A stretch of 64,000 nt of DNA. Origin: Stropharia rugosoannulata. Lineage: Eukaryota; Basidiomycota; Agaricomycetes; Agaricales; Strophariaceae. Positions 1 to 11,350 of the stretch are shown in pieces. Each line of letters starts with the position of its first letter. Within the stretch, counting starts at the first letter, position 1. The notes under the pieces were generated by a model. It was not told where the DNA came from. It did no database searches and worked only from the letters and a program-made list of their open reading frames with translations. The position numbers were made by a program, and so were the translations under genes. The stretch covers positions 2,924,001 to 2,988,000 of the forward strand of contig JANCIK010000003.1 in NCBI GenBank assembly GCA_028532985.1, in the 5' to 3' direction.

Positions 1-921
1 GTTTATCAAGATCTGCGAGAACATCAGGAAGCGTTGATATACCGGTGGAGTCGGCAATAAGGACACGGAGATTGGAGAGGTCAGCAAGGAAGACAGGCAG
101 GACACGGAGAGGGTTGGAAGCGACGTTAAGCTCCTCAAGGTTTTCGCATACAGCTAGGACAGGGGGCAAGGCGCCAAGGAAGTTGTTTGAGATATCGAGA
201 GCCAGAAGACTGTGTGCAATCTGGGGCAGTACATTTGTGAGGAATGCGGGTACAGCATTGGGTGTGGAGGAGGAGCCTATCAGGAGGTGGGTAGTACCTG
301 CAAGAAAGATTAGATGAGAGGATCGGATGCGAACTGTGAGCGGGGCGTACCTGGGGGGATGTAGAGCTGGGAGATGGGAATATTGTCGCCATGGACGATG
401 AGGCCTGTGCCCTCGTCTGCGAGCACTGCGGCAGAGGTGCGCTCGTCGTCGTCCTTTTCGTCGTCGTCTGGATCAAGGTGGTCGAGGCCGGGCTCATCGT
501 CCGTCTCGTCCTCGGACATGAGATGGTCGTCCTTGTTCCAGGTGACGTCGTAGGAAGCCTTCTGGGAAAGGTAAGGGGACGCGGGATAGTCGTGGGTGGG
601 GAGCGGCGGGGGCTGGGCGGCGAGGCCGTTGGCAATGGAGGACGAGCGGGAGCGGAGGGAGTACTCGGACCAACGCGAGGGCTCCGGGACGCGGTGGGTG
701 TTGCGTGCGGAGGCGGACTGGGCGGGGTCGGTGGCTAGCATGTGAGCGAGGGAGTCCGGGGAGACGATGAGGCCGTGGCTGTCGTCGTCGGGGGAGGCGA
801 CATGAACGGGGCTGTAGTCGCTGGGTACGTGGCTGGAGGTGTAGGCGGAGGAGCGGGTAGACACGGAAGAGGAGGAGGAGAGCGGGGGGACGTTGTACCG
901 CCCACTCTCGTTGACTGCCAT
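1..921 (-). CDS. leucine-rich-repeat protein, C-terminal part beyond window
   Basis: The function is not recognised beyond the LRR class. From the chosen ATG at 921 the first exon encodes about 190 residues that are Ser/Pro-rich and then strongly acidic (a run of D/E near residues 145-165), without a recognisable domain. An intron with consensus ends lies at 298-350 (GTACGC...TTGCAG). The second exon encodes at least four leucine-rich repeats of the LxxLxxLxLxxNxLxxLP type (for example LLALDISNNFLGALP) and runs off the left edge. In fungi such LRRs occur in signalling scaffolds, including RAM-pathway Sog2-like proteins and adenylate cyclase. Nothing here tells these apart, and the acidic N-terminus resembles neither clearly. 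An in-frame ATG at 939 is an alternative start. It is followed upstream by ELP4 on the same strand, whose stop is only 68 bases away. Confidence 0.7.
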
Positions 922-988
922 GGCCAACGCTGAGAGCATGCAAGCACTGTAGACACTCGCGGCCAAACAAACAAATGATCGTTACTAT

Positions 989-2230
989 CTAAAAGTCATA
1001 CAGCTCGGGCCGATCCGACGCGAACCCCACCCGCTTCCCACCCGCCGCCCGGCCCTTCTCCTTTTTCGCCGGCTTCCCGGCCGGCACCCGCCGCTCCCCC
1101 GTCCCGCCTTCCACATCCAGGTGCAGCGTCTCGAACACCAGTCGTTTGCGCGTGCACCGGAAAGCCAAGTTGTTCTCCACGCTACTCCCCAGCCCCCGCA
1201 GCTCCGACAGCCGGTCGCTCGGGGGCAGTGCCGTGTGCGGCGCCGGCAGCCGCACCGTCTGCAGTAGCCCGTGGTGGCCCGGAAACACACTCAGCAACGC
1301 CGGGTTCGCCGTAAACGCCGCCACAACCAGCTCACCGTCGGCCGCCCACCCCACCTTCTCCAGCCACCCCGGGCCGCCCCACTCCGCCGCTGACAACCGC
1401 GCGTCAAGGCTGATAGATGCGCATCCGTGCGTTTGTGCACGAAGGAGCGCCCGCAACGCGTGGAGCAGCGCCAACACGGTCTGTGCATGGTCAGCACCCG
1501 GTTACGTACAAATTATCGCACCCACCTGTCCTGTCAGATCGCCCCATGCGGCCGATCCCAGCCCTGGCACGCAGATCCGCAGCGGGCCCGCCCCTGCTAC
1601 TGCCAGCGCCACGCGCAGTGCGCCCAGAACGTCCCCGCTCGCGTCCACATACGACAGGCGCCCGCTCTTCTCTGCCTCGGCAAGCACGCCCTCAGGTATG
1701 TGGCAGCCCAGGTCCAGCGGTGCGCAAAAGTCCGCGGCGTCGCTGCGCACATCAGCGCTGAACTTGATAAATCACAGAGTCACTCACGCATCAGCCACCG
1801 TCGTTTTAAATTGCTGCATTTTCTCATACCGCCACGCAATCTTCACCTTTCCCCCGCTTTTCCCGTCCTCGTCGTCCGAATCCCCGCCCGGCGGCACCGC
1901 AACGCCTTGAGGAATCCACATCAAGCCCTGCACCCACCCACGCCCATCCGCGTGCACGACACATACCCGATGTCCACTCGCCAGACCCTGTGCGCAAAAG
2001 TACTTTTGAATAAGCTCCCCGTAAGACGAGTGCGCGTCCGGTGCAGCTACAACAAGCGAACACGACAGCGGCAGCCCACCGCCCAGAATATCGTCCAGTG
2101 ATGGGATCCCTGTTGATGTGATCACGCTCAGCGGTGAGCCCGGACACAGTCGCGTTCCAGGGACTGTTTTCGGTGCAATTGGTGCGGTTTTCGTAGCGGA
2201 TGCCGCCACTTTTCGTTTGAACGATGACAT
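989..2230 (-). CDS. ELP4: Elongator complex subunit 4
   Basis: Elp4 forms the Elp4-Elp5-Elp6 ring of Elongator, which supports the modification of wobble uridine in tRNA (cm5U/mcm5U). These subunits have a RecA-like fold. Three exons join cleanly. Exon 1 (from 2230) starts MSSFKRK and carries the family signature around residues 35-55 (TSTGIPSLDDILGGGLPL), followed by a strand typical of the RecA fold. Exon 2 covers about 1505-1752 and exon 3 989-1477. The product is about 385 residues, somewhat shorter than yeast Elp4. The C-terminal exon holds the conserved LLSVFPGHHGLLQTVRLP block and ends in a basic tail. An upstream in-frame ATG at 2299 exists, but the MSSFKRK start fits the family better. 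It is transcribed divergently from the TPR gene at 2670. Confidence 0.9.
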
Positions 2231-2669
2231 CAAGGTGTTGGTTAAAGTAAAGAGACGCGCGACGCCGATCGCATAGATTACGGACCCATTACGTAACACC
2301 GCGTCCTCGTTGAACTCCGTTTCGAAACAAATAGGCTTGACAGCGATTCTCTAGCCTAACTACCCTTGAAAGTAGTTCAATTATTTTTACATAAAGAGAA
2401 CCAATAAGAGTTGGCAAATGAAAAGAGAGTCGCTGTCATAGTACATCTAATCTTATCTTTAACTTGAGGCACGGGCCGGCCTCCATTTGCACATGCCACA
2501 CTGGCATGCACGGCTAGTGACCTAGCAGATTCCTCCTAACCACCATCTTGCTCTCCAATCTACTCCATCCATCCTCGTAAACGCAGTTGACTACAATCTG
2601 TTTCTCTGAGAAACACTAACAGACTCGTCACTGCAAACATCCAATCCACGAGTACAAACTTCTTCCGCA
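2231..2669. promoter_or_regulatory. divergent intergenic region ELP4 / TPR gene
   Basis: This 439-base gap separates two divergent starts and should hold both promoters. It is AT-rich near 2370-2420 and CT-rich before 2670. No convincing TATA box or palindrome was seen. Confidence 0.4.
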
Positions 2670-3791
2670 ATGGAGCACCCCGAAACTCCATCAACTACTA
2701 ACCAACAAGCCGCCGTCAAAAAAGAGGAGGTGAGTTAGCCCAGCACTGGCACGTCCCTGCAACTCGATTTTGGTTGATCCTAAACTGATGGCGGTATCAT
2801 CGCTACACAGAACGACAGCCCGATCGAACGCGCAACAGAGCACAAAGAAGAAGGGACGGAACACTTCCGCGCATCGAGGTGGACGGAGGCCCTCGTCGCC
2901 TACCGCACAGCTCTTGCGTGTCTCCCACCGCGTCCCGCCCCACCTCCACCAGCAGCACCCAGCAGAGATGATGACCCGGATGAGTTCCTCGAAAATGAAA
3001 ACAAGGGAAAGGGAAAGGCGAAAGAGGAAGAAACAAATGACGAGGCGGCCCACATCGCGCTTTCCTCTCCCGCAGTGAGCGAGGCGGACAAAGAGATATC
3101 ACGACTCCGTGCGGTACTGAACGCGAATATCGGAGCATGTCATGTCAAGCTAGTGCGTATGCTCACCAGATAGTCTTCATGCCGCTTAAACATGGCACCG
3201 CAGGGCGACCATAAAGAAGCCGTAAAGGCTTGCTCTGATGGTGCGCAACACTTCACACACGGAAAGTCGACTTTGTTTAACTAACCAGACAGCGATTCTT
3301 GATGACCCATCGTATATAAAAGCGCGGGAGCGACGCGCAGCGTGCAATGAGATCATCGACTCCTGGTCAAGCCTCACGTCCACAGAAGAAGGTGCGCGCC
3401 TATCCATCACCATCATACGCTGACTATAATGCGGCCGCGCAGATTATAACGCGCTGCTCTCTCTGCCTATAACCGCAAAGCAGCAAGTCGAAATACGACG
3501 GAAGCTACAGGTACTCAAACCACGCCTTGCCGCCGCACAGAAGCGGGAAACGGACGAAATGCTTAGCAAGCTCAAGGGAATGGGGAACAGCATCCTCGGT
3601 AAGTCTTCGCCGTACTCCCCTCTGTTCTACATCTCCTTTCCTATGCTTGCCTTGCCCCTCTTCTGCATGTCCCGGGTCACAACGCTAATGTTCACATTAA
3701 ATTGCGTTTAGGTAATTTTGGGCTTTCGACCGACAACTTTAAGTTTGAACCAAATGGGAGCGGCGGGTACTCACTCAACTTCCAGCGGTAG
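2670..3791 (+). CDS. TTC1-like tetratricopeptide repeat protein
   Basis: This is a TPR protein of the TTC1 type, a family thought to act as a co-chaperone adaptor binding Hsp70/Hsp90 tails. The function here is inferred from family only. The gene is split into about seven small exons. The start at 2670 (MEHPETPSTTNQQAAVKKEE) precedes an acidic, low-complexity stretch, then TPR helices: a repeat with EGTEHFRASRWTEALVAYRTAL, an insert rich in Pro and Lys/Glu, a second with ISRLRAVLNANIGACHVKL...DHKEAVKACSDA, and a third around DPSYIKARERRAACNE. The last exons encode the TTC1-typical ending: a basic helix (KRETDEMLSKLKGMGNSILG), then GNFGLSTDNFKFEPNGSGGY, ending in YSLNFQR before the TAG at 3789-3791. 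That C-terminal GLSTDNF-QD/N-GYS block is the main reason for assigning TTC1 rather than a generic TPR protein. Confidence 0.8.
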
Positions 3792-4075
3792 ATAATAGAT
3801 GGTGTGTTGTGTGGGCATATATCATTAGATAGTAGGGGTAGGAATGGTACGGTTGGATCATAGTTGATTGGATACCGTAAGTTGAGTTCTAGGGATTATG
3901 CGGTGTCGCGCCGAGAGCGCCAGGAGGGCTGCTGTGATAGCCAGTTCTTGACCTTAAAAAACACGTGGCATTCTAAGTTTCTGCGCGCAGTATGTTTGCA
4001 TGGGAGTCATAAACTCTGAAGGTTTTCATCTTCATAGAAACATCACTTTTGCGGCAAGGAAGTGGTTGCATTCAG

Positions 4076-5188
4076 TTAGGTCAGATAGTTTAGCCCGTCC
4101 CCTTTACGATATATCGTGAACTTGCTCGGAGGCCAAATCTAAATAGATGACAATATATTAACGCTGCACCAATAACGTGTAACAATGAGCTGGCTCACCC
4201 TTGCCACAATGCGGCCCTTTACCAGTGCGAGCGGCACAGGCCCGTACTCCCTCGAGTCGCGGCTCCAGTCCGCGTTGTCGCCGCTCAGCCATACGTGACC
4301 CTTGGGGATAACGACGTGCTCAGTGCTCGGCGCTAGTTGGCCAGTCGGGTCGACGCACACGATGTCGCCCGGCAGGCCTATGATGCGCTTGCACACGATG
4401 TGTCCGCGCATGATGGGTGATTCAGCCGAGACGAGGTCGCCCCGTTCGAACTCCATCCCAAGGTGCCTGTAGGAAAAGATGTCCTCTAGCACGGCTTCGC
4501 CCGAGGTAGCGAACGTAGGGAGCATAGACGGGCCGAGGGTCTGCGCGAGAAAGGAAAAATAAGTCGGAGTTGGCAAGAACGCAACGAGCTGACACACCAA
4601 GGATATGCGGAAGAAATGCGTGTAGATAATATGCACCCATATAAAGATGTTGCAAATCTGTTTGAGGGTCAGTAGTGGGTATGAGGGTCAAGAGAAACGG
4701 GCAGGACATACATGAGCCAGGATCTTCAGCAGCCTCTTCAGATTCAGCCACCACCACGAGCGCATTGGAAACCCTTCCCGCCACGCATCCCAACCTACAT
4801 TAAGTCTTGCAGGAAGCCGACCTATATAATCAGGGAGTTCCAATACCACCATATTGAGGACAGTTGCAGGAACTTGCGCGAACGTGGTCCGGAGGCGCGT
4901 CAGCGCATCTACAAACCTGGTCGGAAAGTGCTTAGGAAGTGGTAGCGCGGTGGAGGTGTGATGTTCAGTACCGGGCACTTGCGATATGTTAGACGCTAAA
5001 GAATGAGGTGCTTGTTTCGTGTTAGATTTTGACTTGTCCGTCTTCCGGGATCGGGGAGCAGACGCGTACGGTCGAATCGCCAAAACAAAAGAGGTCCTGT
5101 CATGAAGCATAGGGGCATGTCGGGCCGTGCATAGGAACGAGGAACAAGGCAGGCGTAGAGCAGCGCGGAGCCGCAACGAAGAGGCCAT
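4076..5188 (-). CDS. IMP1: mitochondrial inner membrane protease subunit 1 (S26 signal peptidase)
   Basis: This is the serine protease of the IMP complex that removes bipartite presequences in the mitochondrial intermembrane space. Four exons (5188-4712, then about 4660-4600, 4541-4196 and 4135-4076) give 313 residues. The Ser/Lys dyad is visible: Ser in LGPSMLPT (about residue 184) and Lys in VCKRIIGLPGD (about 230). The S26 box GDNADWSRDSREYGPV and the end IWPPSKF complete the domain. A hydrophobic segment before the Ser box (IFIWVHIIYTHFFRISL) is the expected single membrane anchor. What is odd is the first exon, about 140 residues that IMP1 of yeasts lacks. It begins with an Arg/Ala/Ser-rich, acid-free stretch that looks like a mitochondrial presequence. 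A shorter start at MRSWWW near the end of exon 1 would give a protein of usual size. Confidence 0.88.
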
Positions 5189-6012
5189 AACACCGTACCA
5201 AAGCTGTGAAAAGCGCGACCTCACTACGTTCGGAAATTGCCGAGTAGATAGCCGGTGTTACGCCCAAGTCCTCAAGCTCTTGCTGAATACATCTGGCTTG
5301 CACAGGAATTTCATTAGTGCAGATCTTGAGAGACGACTACACTCTAATTATGGATGAACACTCAGTGGTATATAGCATACTCTGAAAGACCAGATCTGCA
5401 CGTCAATTTTTATACTTTGTTTCTCGGAAAAGGCGCTTTTGAATACGTATTTTTTTCAAGATTAATCATATAGAGCTTGAAAGTTATTTGATCAACTAAG
5501 GTGTTAGTACGCCTACGCCGTGGCTGAGGGAATGGGTATATTGTAAGAGCGCCTACCTGCGATTGGAGCATAGATTCACACAAAACAACATTTTCTTAAA
5601 TAAAGAATGACATGGTGTGGACTCCTGCTTATCCCCAATTGTCTTCTTAAGGGGAACTCGGCAAATTGTGGATGATATCCTGAGCATAATATTTCACATC
5701 ATGGGCATTGCTCATCCTCAGGTATTCTAGAAATCTTACAACACCCTCTGGGGTAAGCATATATCATGCATCATAAGAAGAATAACGATATGCATCACCT
5801 TTACATGTACAGCATTTTTCAAATTTATACTTTCTTATGCAATCGCTGTGCATATACAGTGGCTTCCTATATTCCTACAGGACAAGTTCGGTTGGGTCAG
5901 CTTCAGCGGATCCGAATGACCTCATCATCTTACATACCAACCAATTATAAAAGCCTTACAAGGTCTGCACTCCCACTCTCACATCCATAGTAACCACGCC
6001 CTCCCTATTACC
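5189..6012. other. intergenic region
   Basis: There are 824 AT-rich bases between divergent genes IMP1 and the dehydrogenase. I see no coding exon. The only support for a function is the CCAAT/TATA combination next to the right-hand gene, listed separately. Confidence 0.4.
5941..5953 (+). promoter_or_regulatory. CCAAT plus TATAAAAG before the dehydrogenase
   Basis: CCAAT at 5941-5945 runs directly into TATAAAAG at 5946-5953, 60 bases before the ATG at 6013. The spacing fits a core promoter with a short leader. Confidence 0.5.
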
Positions 6013-7146
6013 ATGGCTTCTCAACAGACAGAACCACCGGCCCCCGTCACGCGCACTACCATCGCCGACGCGCGCTGTGTCTTCATCACAGGCGCGACGT
6101 CGGGCTTAGGGCGTGGACTTGCTCACGCAATTGCAGAACTCCCGAGCAAGCCCACGGTTGTCGCTGCGGGCAGGCGTAAGGCGCGCCTTGACGAGTTGGA
6201 GCAGATACCTGGTATCGCGCCTGTATTTTTTGACCTCGCCAAATCTCCGGGTGAGCTTAAGCAACAGGCAGACGACCTGCTCACACGCTTCCCCGAGGTG
6301 CGTCCATCGCAAACATTGACTTGAACTACTCGTTCTGACCCTTGCACCTCTTCGGGGAATCGCAGTTGGATACCATCATACTCAACGCGGGAATTCAGCA
6401 TCAGATTAGTTTTGAAAAGGAGACGCCCGAGAACATAATGCCCAGTGCGTACTATTTCCTCTCTGCTCGGGTGCTATTTTTTTTTAACGTTTGCGTGTGT
6501 GCGTAGAGATCCTGGAGGAGTTCGCGATAAATTACACGGCAGTCGTTGCCTTGATAACCTACCTCCTTCCTCACTTTTTGAAGCGCTCACTAAGCGTCTT
6601 CTGTGGGTAGAATTAATGAAATTCGATTGACTTCTTTTTCACATGTAGGCGGAAGGCCGCCCGTCGTCCATCGTCACCGTGACATCGGGCTTGGGAATTG
6701 TCCCTGCTCCCATTCTGTTAAATTACTCTGCAACGAAGGCAGCGCTGCATAGTTTCACGACAAGCCTGCGTATCCAGCTGGCGGATACTAAGGTCCACGT
6801 AGCGGAGATCATACCCCCGTGAGTTCTCCAGAGTTTTGGCGCGCATATATGCATTAAGCGCTTTGTTTGTAAATCGCAGGCTTGTCGAATCCGAGCTTCA
6901 TGACCGTAAGTGGCGACACATGCTTCGGGATGAATTTACTGACGCAGACATACAGCTTATGGAACGACTGAGAGTCTGTCCAAGTTCTGGATGCCGCTAG
7001 ACGAGTTTACAAAGTTAACAATGGAAGGACTCCAGGCAGGCAATGATACTATTGCTGTTGGAACAGCGGCCCTGGCATTCAAGCAATTCGAGGAAGGGAA
7101 GGAGGAGATGATCTTGACAAGGACGCATCGCATCCTCAAACCTTGA
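6013..7146 (+). CDS. short-chain dehydrogenase/reductase
   Basis: A classical SDR using NAD(P)H; the substrate is not evident. About seven exons are joined by short introns. The nucleotide-binding motif TGATSGLG (TGxxxGxG) is near residue 29, followed by AAGRRKARLDEL, where the Arg after the second strand favours NADP. NAG lies in LNAGIQ, the catalytic Ser in IVTVTSGLGIVPAP, and the Tyr-Lys pair in NYSATKAALHSF. The C-terminus (residues about 235-255) contains LTMEGLQAGNDTIAVGTA, and the protein ends RTHRILKP. The length of about 260 residues is usual. It resembles fungal DltE-like short-chain oxidoreductases. Nothing in the neighbourhood suggests a pathway. Confidence 0.85.
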
Positions 7147-7389
7147 TCATTCTTTCTTGCGGACTGTACATAAATAAAATGTGCACATATGAATAATAAT
7201 GAGATGCTTGTTGGCGAGATGAGCAATAAAACATAGGAGATCAGGTCGATCAGGGCCCTGTGGCAGTGCCGATGTTTGGCATCCACCTGCTTATCGCAAT
7301 GAGCCATCGGCCGTGACTCATTCGCGGCTTTACGTTTTAAAGTGGAAAGCGCTCCATCTTTTTAACTATCTGATTCCCCAGCACCCATA

Positions 7390-8665
7390 ATGTCCAGCAA
7401 CCGCGTTTTCTGGCTGCGCTGCGAAAAGAAGGAGTTTGAGCGTCGCGCGGCGCTGACGCCAACCACCTCCAAAAAACTGATCGACGCTGGGTTCGACATT
7501 TTTGTCGAGCGCGACGAACAGCGCATCTTCGAGGACTCGGAATACGAGGCGTTGGTCTTTTATCCATTGTTATCCGTGACCATGTTGACGTCTACGTCCG
7601 TGCAGTGTTGGATGCAAGCTCGTCGAGAACAACTCATGGCCATCGGCGCCGACGGATGTGCCCATCATCGGCCTCAAGGAGCTCCCCGAGTCGACAGACC
7701 CCCTGCCGCACACACACATTCAGTTCGCGCACTGCTACAAGAAGCAAGCCGGCTGGTCCAAGGTGCTTTCGCGCTTCCATCGCGGGGGCGGCACGCTCTA
7801 TGACATCGAGTTCCTGAACGACCCCACGGGGAGGCGCGTAGCCGCATTCGGCTTCCACGCTGGCTTTGCAGGTGCCGCGGCAGGCGCGCTCGCGCTCGCA
7901 GCGCAACGCAAGGGCGAGCAACTTGGACTTTTAACACCATATGAGAACGAGACGGCAATGATCGCTGATGTGAAGGCGAAGCTGGGCGGGAACGCGAAGG
8001 GCGTCAAGGCTCTTGTCATTGGCGCGCTAGGCCGCTGTGGCCGCGGGGCCGTTGACCTGTTCAGGAAGATTGGCCTTGACGAGTACGTTGACACTGCTTT
8101 CATGTTTGACAACGTCGCCAATCGCGTTTATTTCCAGGGACGACATCCTCAAGTGGGATATGGCCGAGACAGCCAAGGGCGGGCCCTTTGAGGAGATCCT
8201 CGACGTTGACATCTTTGTCAACTGTATCTACCTTTCGTCACAGATCCCGGCGTTTATTGACCACGCTAGCATCGCCGCGGCGGGCGGCCAACGACGCTTG
8301 TCCGTAATCGTGGACGTGAGCTGCGACACAACAAACCCCTTCAACCCGATCCCCGTTTACAGCATCAACACGACATTTGATAAGCCAACCGTCCCGGTTG
8401 AGGTCGGGTAAGCGCCTTGTTCTCTGTCGAGGTACAAGGACAATCATTGACGGTGTTAAACAGCGTTGGGAACCCCGCACTGTCTGTTGTGTCGATTGAT
8501 CATCTCCCGACATTGTTGCCGCGGGAGGCATCTGAGCAGTTTTCGGCAGATTTGCTTCCGTCGCTGCTCGAGTTCCCGTCACGGCAGACAGCTCCTGTCT
8601 GGACGCAGGCCGAGAAGCTGTTCAGGGAGAAAGTGGGCGAGGCTGCTGCGGTGGAAGGGCTGTAG
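7390..8665 (+). CDS. LYS1: saccharopine dehydrogenase (NAD+, L-lysine forming)
   Basis: It catalyses the last step of the fungal alpha-aminoadipate pathway, saccharopine + NAD+ to lysine + 2-oxoglutarate. Four exons join in frame. The N-terminal domain has [27 protein letters not shown] and the hallmark [14 protein letters not shown], then [13 protein letters not shown]. The NAD-binding domain has [18 protein letters not shown] (a GxGxxG-type loop) and [11 protein letters not shown], followed by [17 protein letters not shown]. The ending ([20 protein letters not shown]) carries the conserved DHLP. The length of about 370 residues matches yeast Lys1. The first intron has a weak donor (GTTGGT), but joining at TGTGCAG gives an uninterrupted protein with the expected [11 protein letters not shown]. 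All key blocks are intact, so the enzyme should be active. Confidence 0.95.
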
Positions 8666-9010
8666 TATCGAGACCGAGCTGGCGGCATCTGGATTATTAG
8701 GTAAAGAAAGAAATGGCTACAGTAGTGATGATGAATGAAGTCGTGGAGGAGGCGAATATTCTGATGCAAGAGCGTGATTCGGTTGTCAGAAGGATTAAGA
8801 GGCCCTTGGCAACGTGTGATTTATATTTGTGCCGCCAAGGGTGGTAACGTGTGGCAGAGGGAGTATATGATGAGCGTGACCGAACATGCGCCTCTTGTTT
8901 GTTGCAGCGCTTTTCAGTTTCTTCTTTCTCTCCTTCTTCCGCCTGCATTCCTGCTGTTCTGGTGCTGGCCGCCCCTTCCTCTTTATCATCCACCCTTCTC
9001 TTTTTTCTTC
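8666..9010. other. intergenic region with pyrimidine tract
   Basis: After LYS1 there are about 200 ordinary bases, then a C/T-rich tract (8925-9010) before the next ATG. Such tracts are common just upstream of basidiomycete transcription starts. Confidence 0.4.
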
Positions 9011-10253
9011 ATGGAATTCGCAGCCACTTTCTCAGTTCCACTAATTTCCATTTCTCCCGCCCCGCCAGAAGAACACCAGCCGGAATCAAGGTCGCCCTTC
9101 ACTTCTCTTGTTATCCACGCTAAACAAGATGGTTTCCGCCCCGTCCATCTCACTCCCCCGCCCACAAGCACCACCTTCAAGCGCATTCGCTCCCCCCTGA
9201 AGCCTGTCCAGGACCCCAAGGGGCTGTCCGACGACAGGTTCACCGCCCTGCTCAACGCCAGCAAGTCCTACACCGGTGCCAAGAAGGATGTTGATCTGCG
9301 CAAGGAGATTGCGCTCAAGGCCCACAAGACCAAGCAGGGTGCGTCTTCTCACCCTCGTTGCACGGATTTCTTGCTAACCTTGCGCCCCAGTCGAACGCCG
9401 TGCGCTCTTCCTCTCCAAGCTGCAGGCGCCCCCGTCTCCCACGGCGACAACGACGCCCAAGACTCCTCCTGAATCCCCTGCCATCTTCCACTATCGCCTC
9501 CCATCCCCGGGCCTTGTATCGCCCCTCGCCCTCTTCGAGGCTCTGAGCGAGACTGAGGGTATTCCTGACGGTTGGGTGGAGCAGGTCGATTTCCGGGCCA
9601 AGCCTCAGCCTGCCTCGCTTTCTGCCGGGAACCCGTGGCGCACCACGCGTGGCGTGCCCTCGCTGGCGCAGATCTCCGCGCGCTTCCAGCAGTCGCAACG
9701 GGACGAAAAAGTCCCCTTCCCTGCAAGTGCACCAGCTCAGACGCAGAGGTTGCCCCGCCCTTCTGTTGGCGTCGGCCGCCTGCGTATGCCACTGCGCGCA
9801 CCCAAGGAGCCACAGCCCCCTGTTCATCTGCCAAGCGACGACGAGGATGATTATGCACAGCCCCAAGTCCATCGCGCAGCAGAGCCGCCCGCGTCGCCAC
9901 TCCAATTCGCGATGCCTGAGATACGTATCACGACGCTTGTCGTCCCACCTACAAGCTCTGCCTCTCCCGTCAAGCTCACCGAACGCAACTTGCTTGCGTT
10001 CAACTCGCACGAGGAGACACGCGGACAGCGCGCGAATGACATGCTCCGTACGCTCCGTCGCCGCACGCTCTCTTCCGAGCAGATCATTGTCCCCTCGGTC
10101 GCGCCGCAAAAATCGGTGCATGCGGACCCACCACACCGCAGGGACAACGCCGATTACAAATGGCGCCGCCGCAGTGCGCCCGCCGACATCATGCCACTTC
10201 GCGCTCGTTCCGGATTCGAGCATCCCGTCCTTGCGCTCCCCGGTGGCTTCTAA
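9011..10253 (+). CDS. uncharacterised Pro/Arg-rich protein
   Basis: I do not recognise this protein. Two exons join at an intron 9340-9390 (GTGCGT...CCCCAG), giving about 395 residues. The start MEFAATFSVPLIS at 9011 follows a pyrimidine tract and is the first in-frame ATG. The N-terminal part has a short helical, likely conserved stretch (LSDDRFTALLNASKSYTGAKKDVDLRKEIALKAHKTKQ, residues about 75-112) continuing over the intron into VERRALFLSKLQAPPSP. The rest is Pro/Ser-rich and disordered, with patches such as WVEQVDFRAKPQ and a basic C-terminal part ending ALPGGF. There is no signal peptide or membrane segment. Codon use and clean splicing support a real gene, and the preserved helical segment near the intron suggests a conserved function. 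It could be a regulatory or scaffold protein, but that is only a guess. Confidence 0.7.
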
Positions 10254-11350
10254 ACGCCTTGTATCTGATCGTTTTGTTCGTATGTATGTGGCCCGAAGCT
10301 AGTCTCGGCTCTAACTTATCTGGTTTCGTTCCTTCCGCACGTAATTTTTTGGCCGTATGTCCACACCACCGACACGTTCCTTAATCATTCTGGGGTTGGG
10401 ACTGGAGCCCATGTGCGTAATTGTAGCTGCTACGAATTTACTTGAGTAGATAGATTCGATGGCAAATGATATCTTTGAAGGTTCGAATGTACATGGCGCG
10501 TTGGATGAGTTTCACTCAGCATCTCAGCAGTTTTGCCCTGACAACAGTTATCTCCTTTTGGCAAAGATATCACCGGATATAGTTATCTTGTGATCGACAA
10601 TCAAATGGTTATCTGCTGTGTTCTGCTATGCTGCAGTCCAAACATGCGCTGAAATTTGATATTCGTAACTCTCAAACGGCTTGTAAAGCCCTGAAGATGT
10701 CTGCCACTATTTAAAGTGCAAGTTTTCAAGGCGGCAAAGTTCATCATGCAGGTCGGGTCGGTTCCTGTAGCAGGGAAGAACTTTCGCGGAAATGCAGATT
10801 GATGTTACATTTCTCAACCAGATGCTTCATGTCTACATAGCAGATGAATCTTGAATGTCAAACGTATCCGGCTTATACAAAATTTATGACGTGACTCGGG
10901 AATGCAATGAATGCTCTGAACACTGGTTTCCTGTCGACCGGCGTGTGTAGAGTCTGCCCCTGAGATCTTTAATAGAAGAAAGTAGATCGGGTCAGGAGAA
11001 ACAGTGCTGGCAGGGAAACAATGTTGATACGTTTGGACTCAGGGGAGCACATCCTTCCCGGGGATACACGTGCTTGGGACTATTGGGTCGTGAAAATGGC
11101 ATGTCTCCGTTTCGACTGTGCACAACTCGTCTGCAAGGCGGTTTCATTGCTCTGCAAAAACAAATCACTTTGGGGGTATGTGTACGCCCCAAATTGATAA
11201 TATGTAGTAGTCTGTAATTTGAACGAAAACATGCTATGATCAGTACTATGTAAAGTGTGTTACAGTTAAATGTTTGGAGATACGAGGTATAGTAATGAAG
11301 TGGAATGTTAATCAACACATAATTTGCTTCATCAAGGGGCTTTTAGTTTC
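10254..11350. other. intergenic region
   Basis: There are about 1.1 kb between two convergent genes, AT-rich, with no coding exon, RNA gene or repeat that I can support. Confidence 0.4.

Noticed and set aside
10470..10500. tRNA-like GGTTCGAAT box
   Set aside because: No acceptor stem, D-arm or anticodon arm at the right distance; the same holds for a similar box near 29710.
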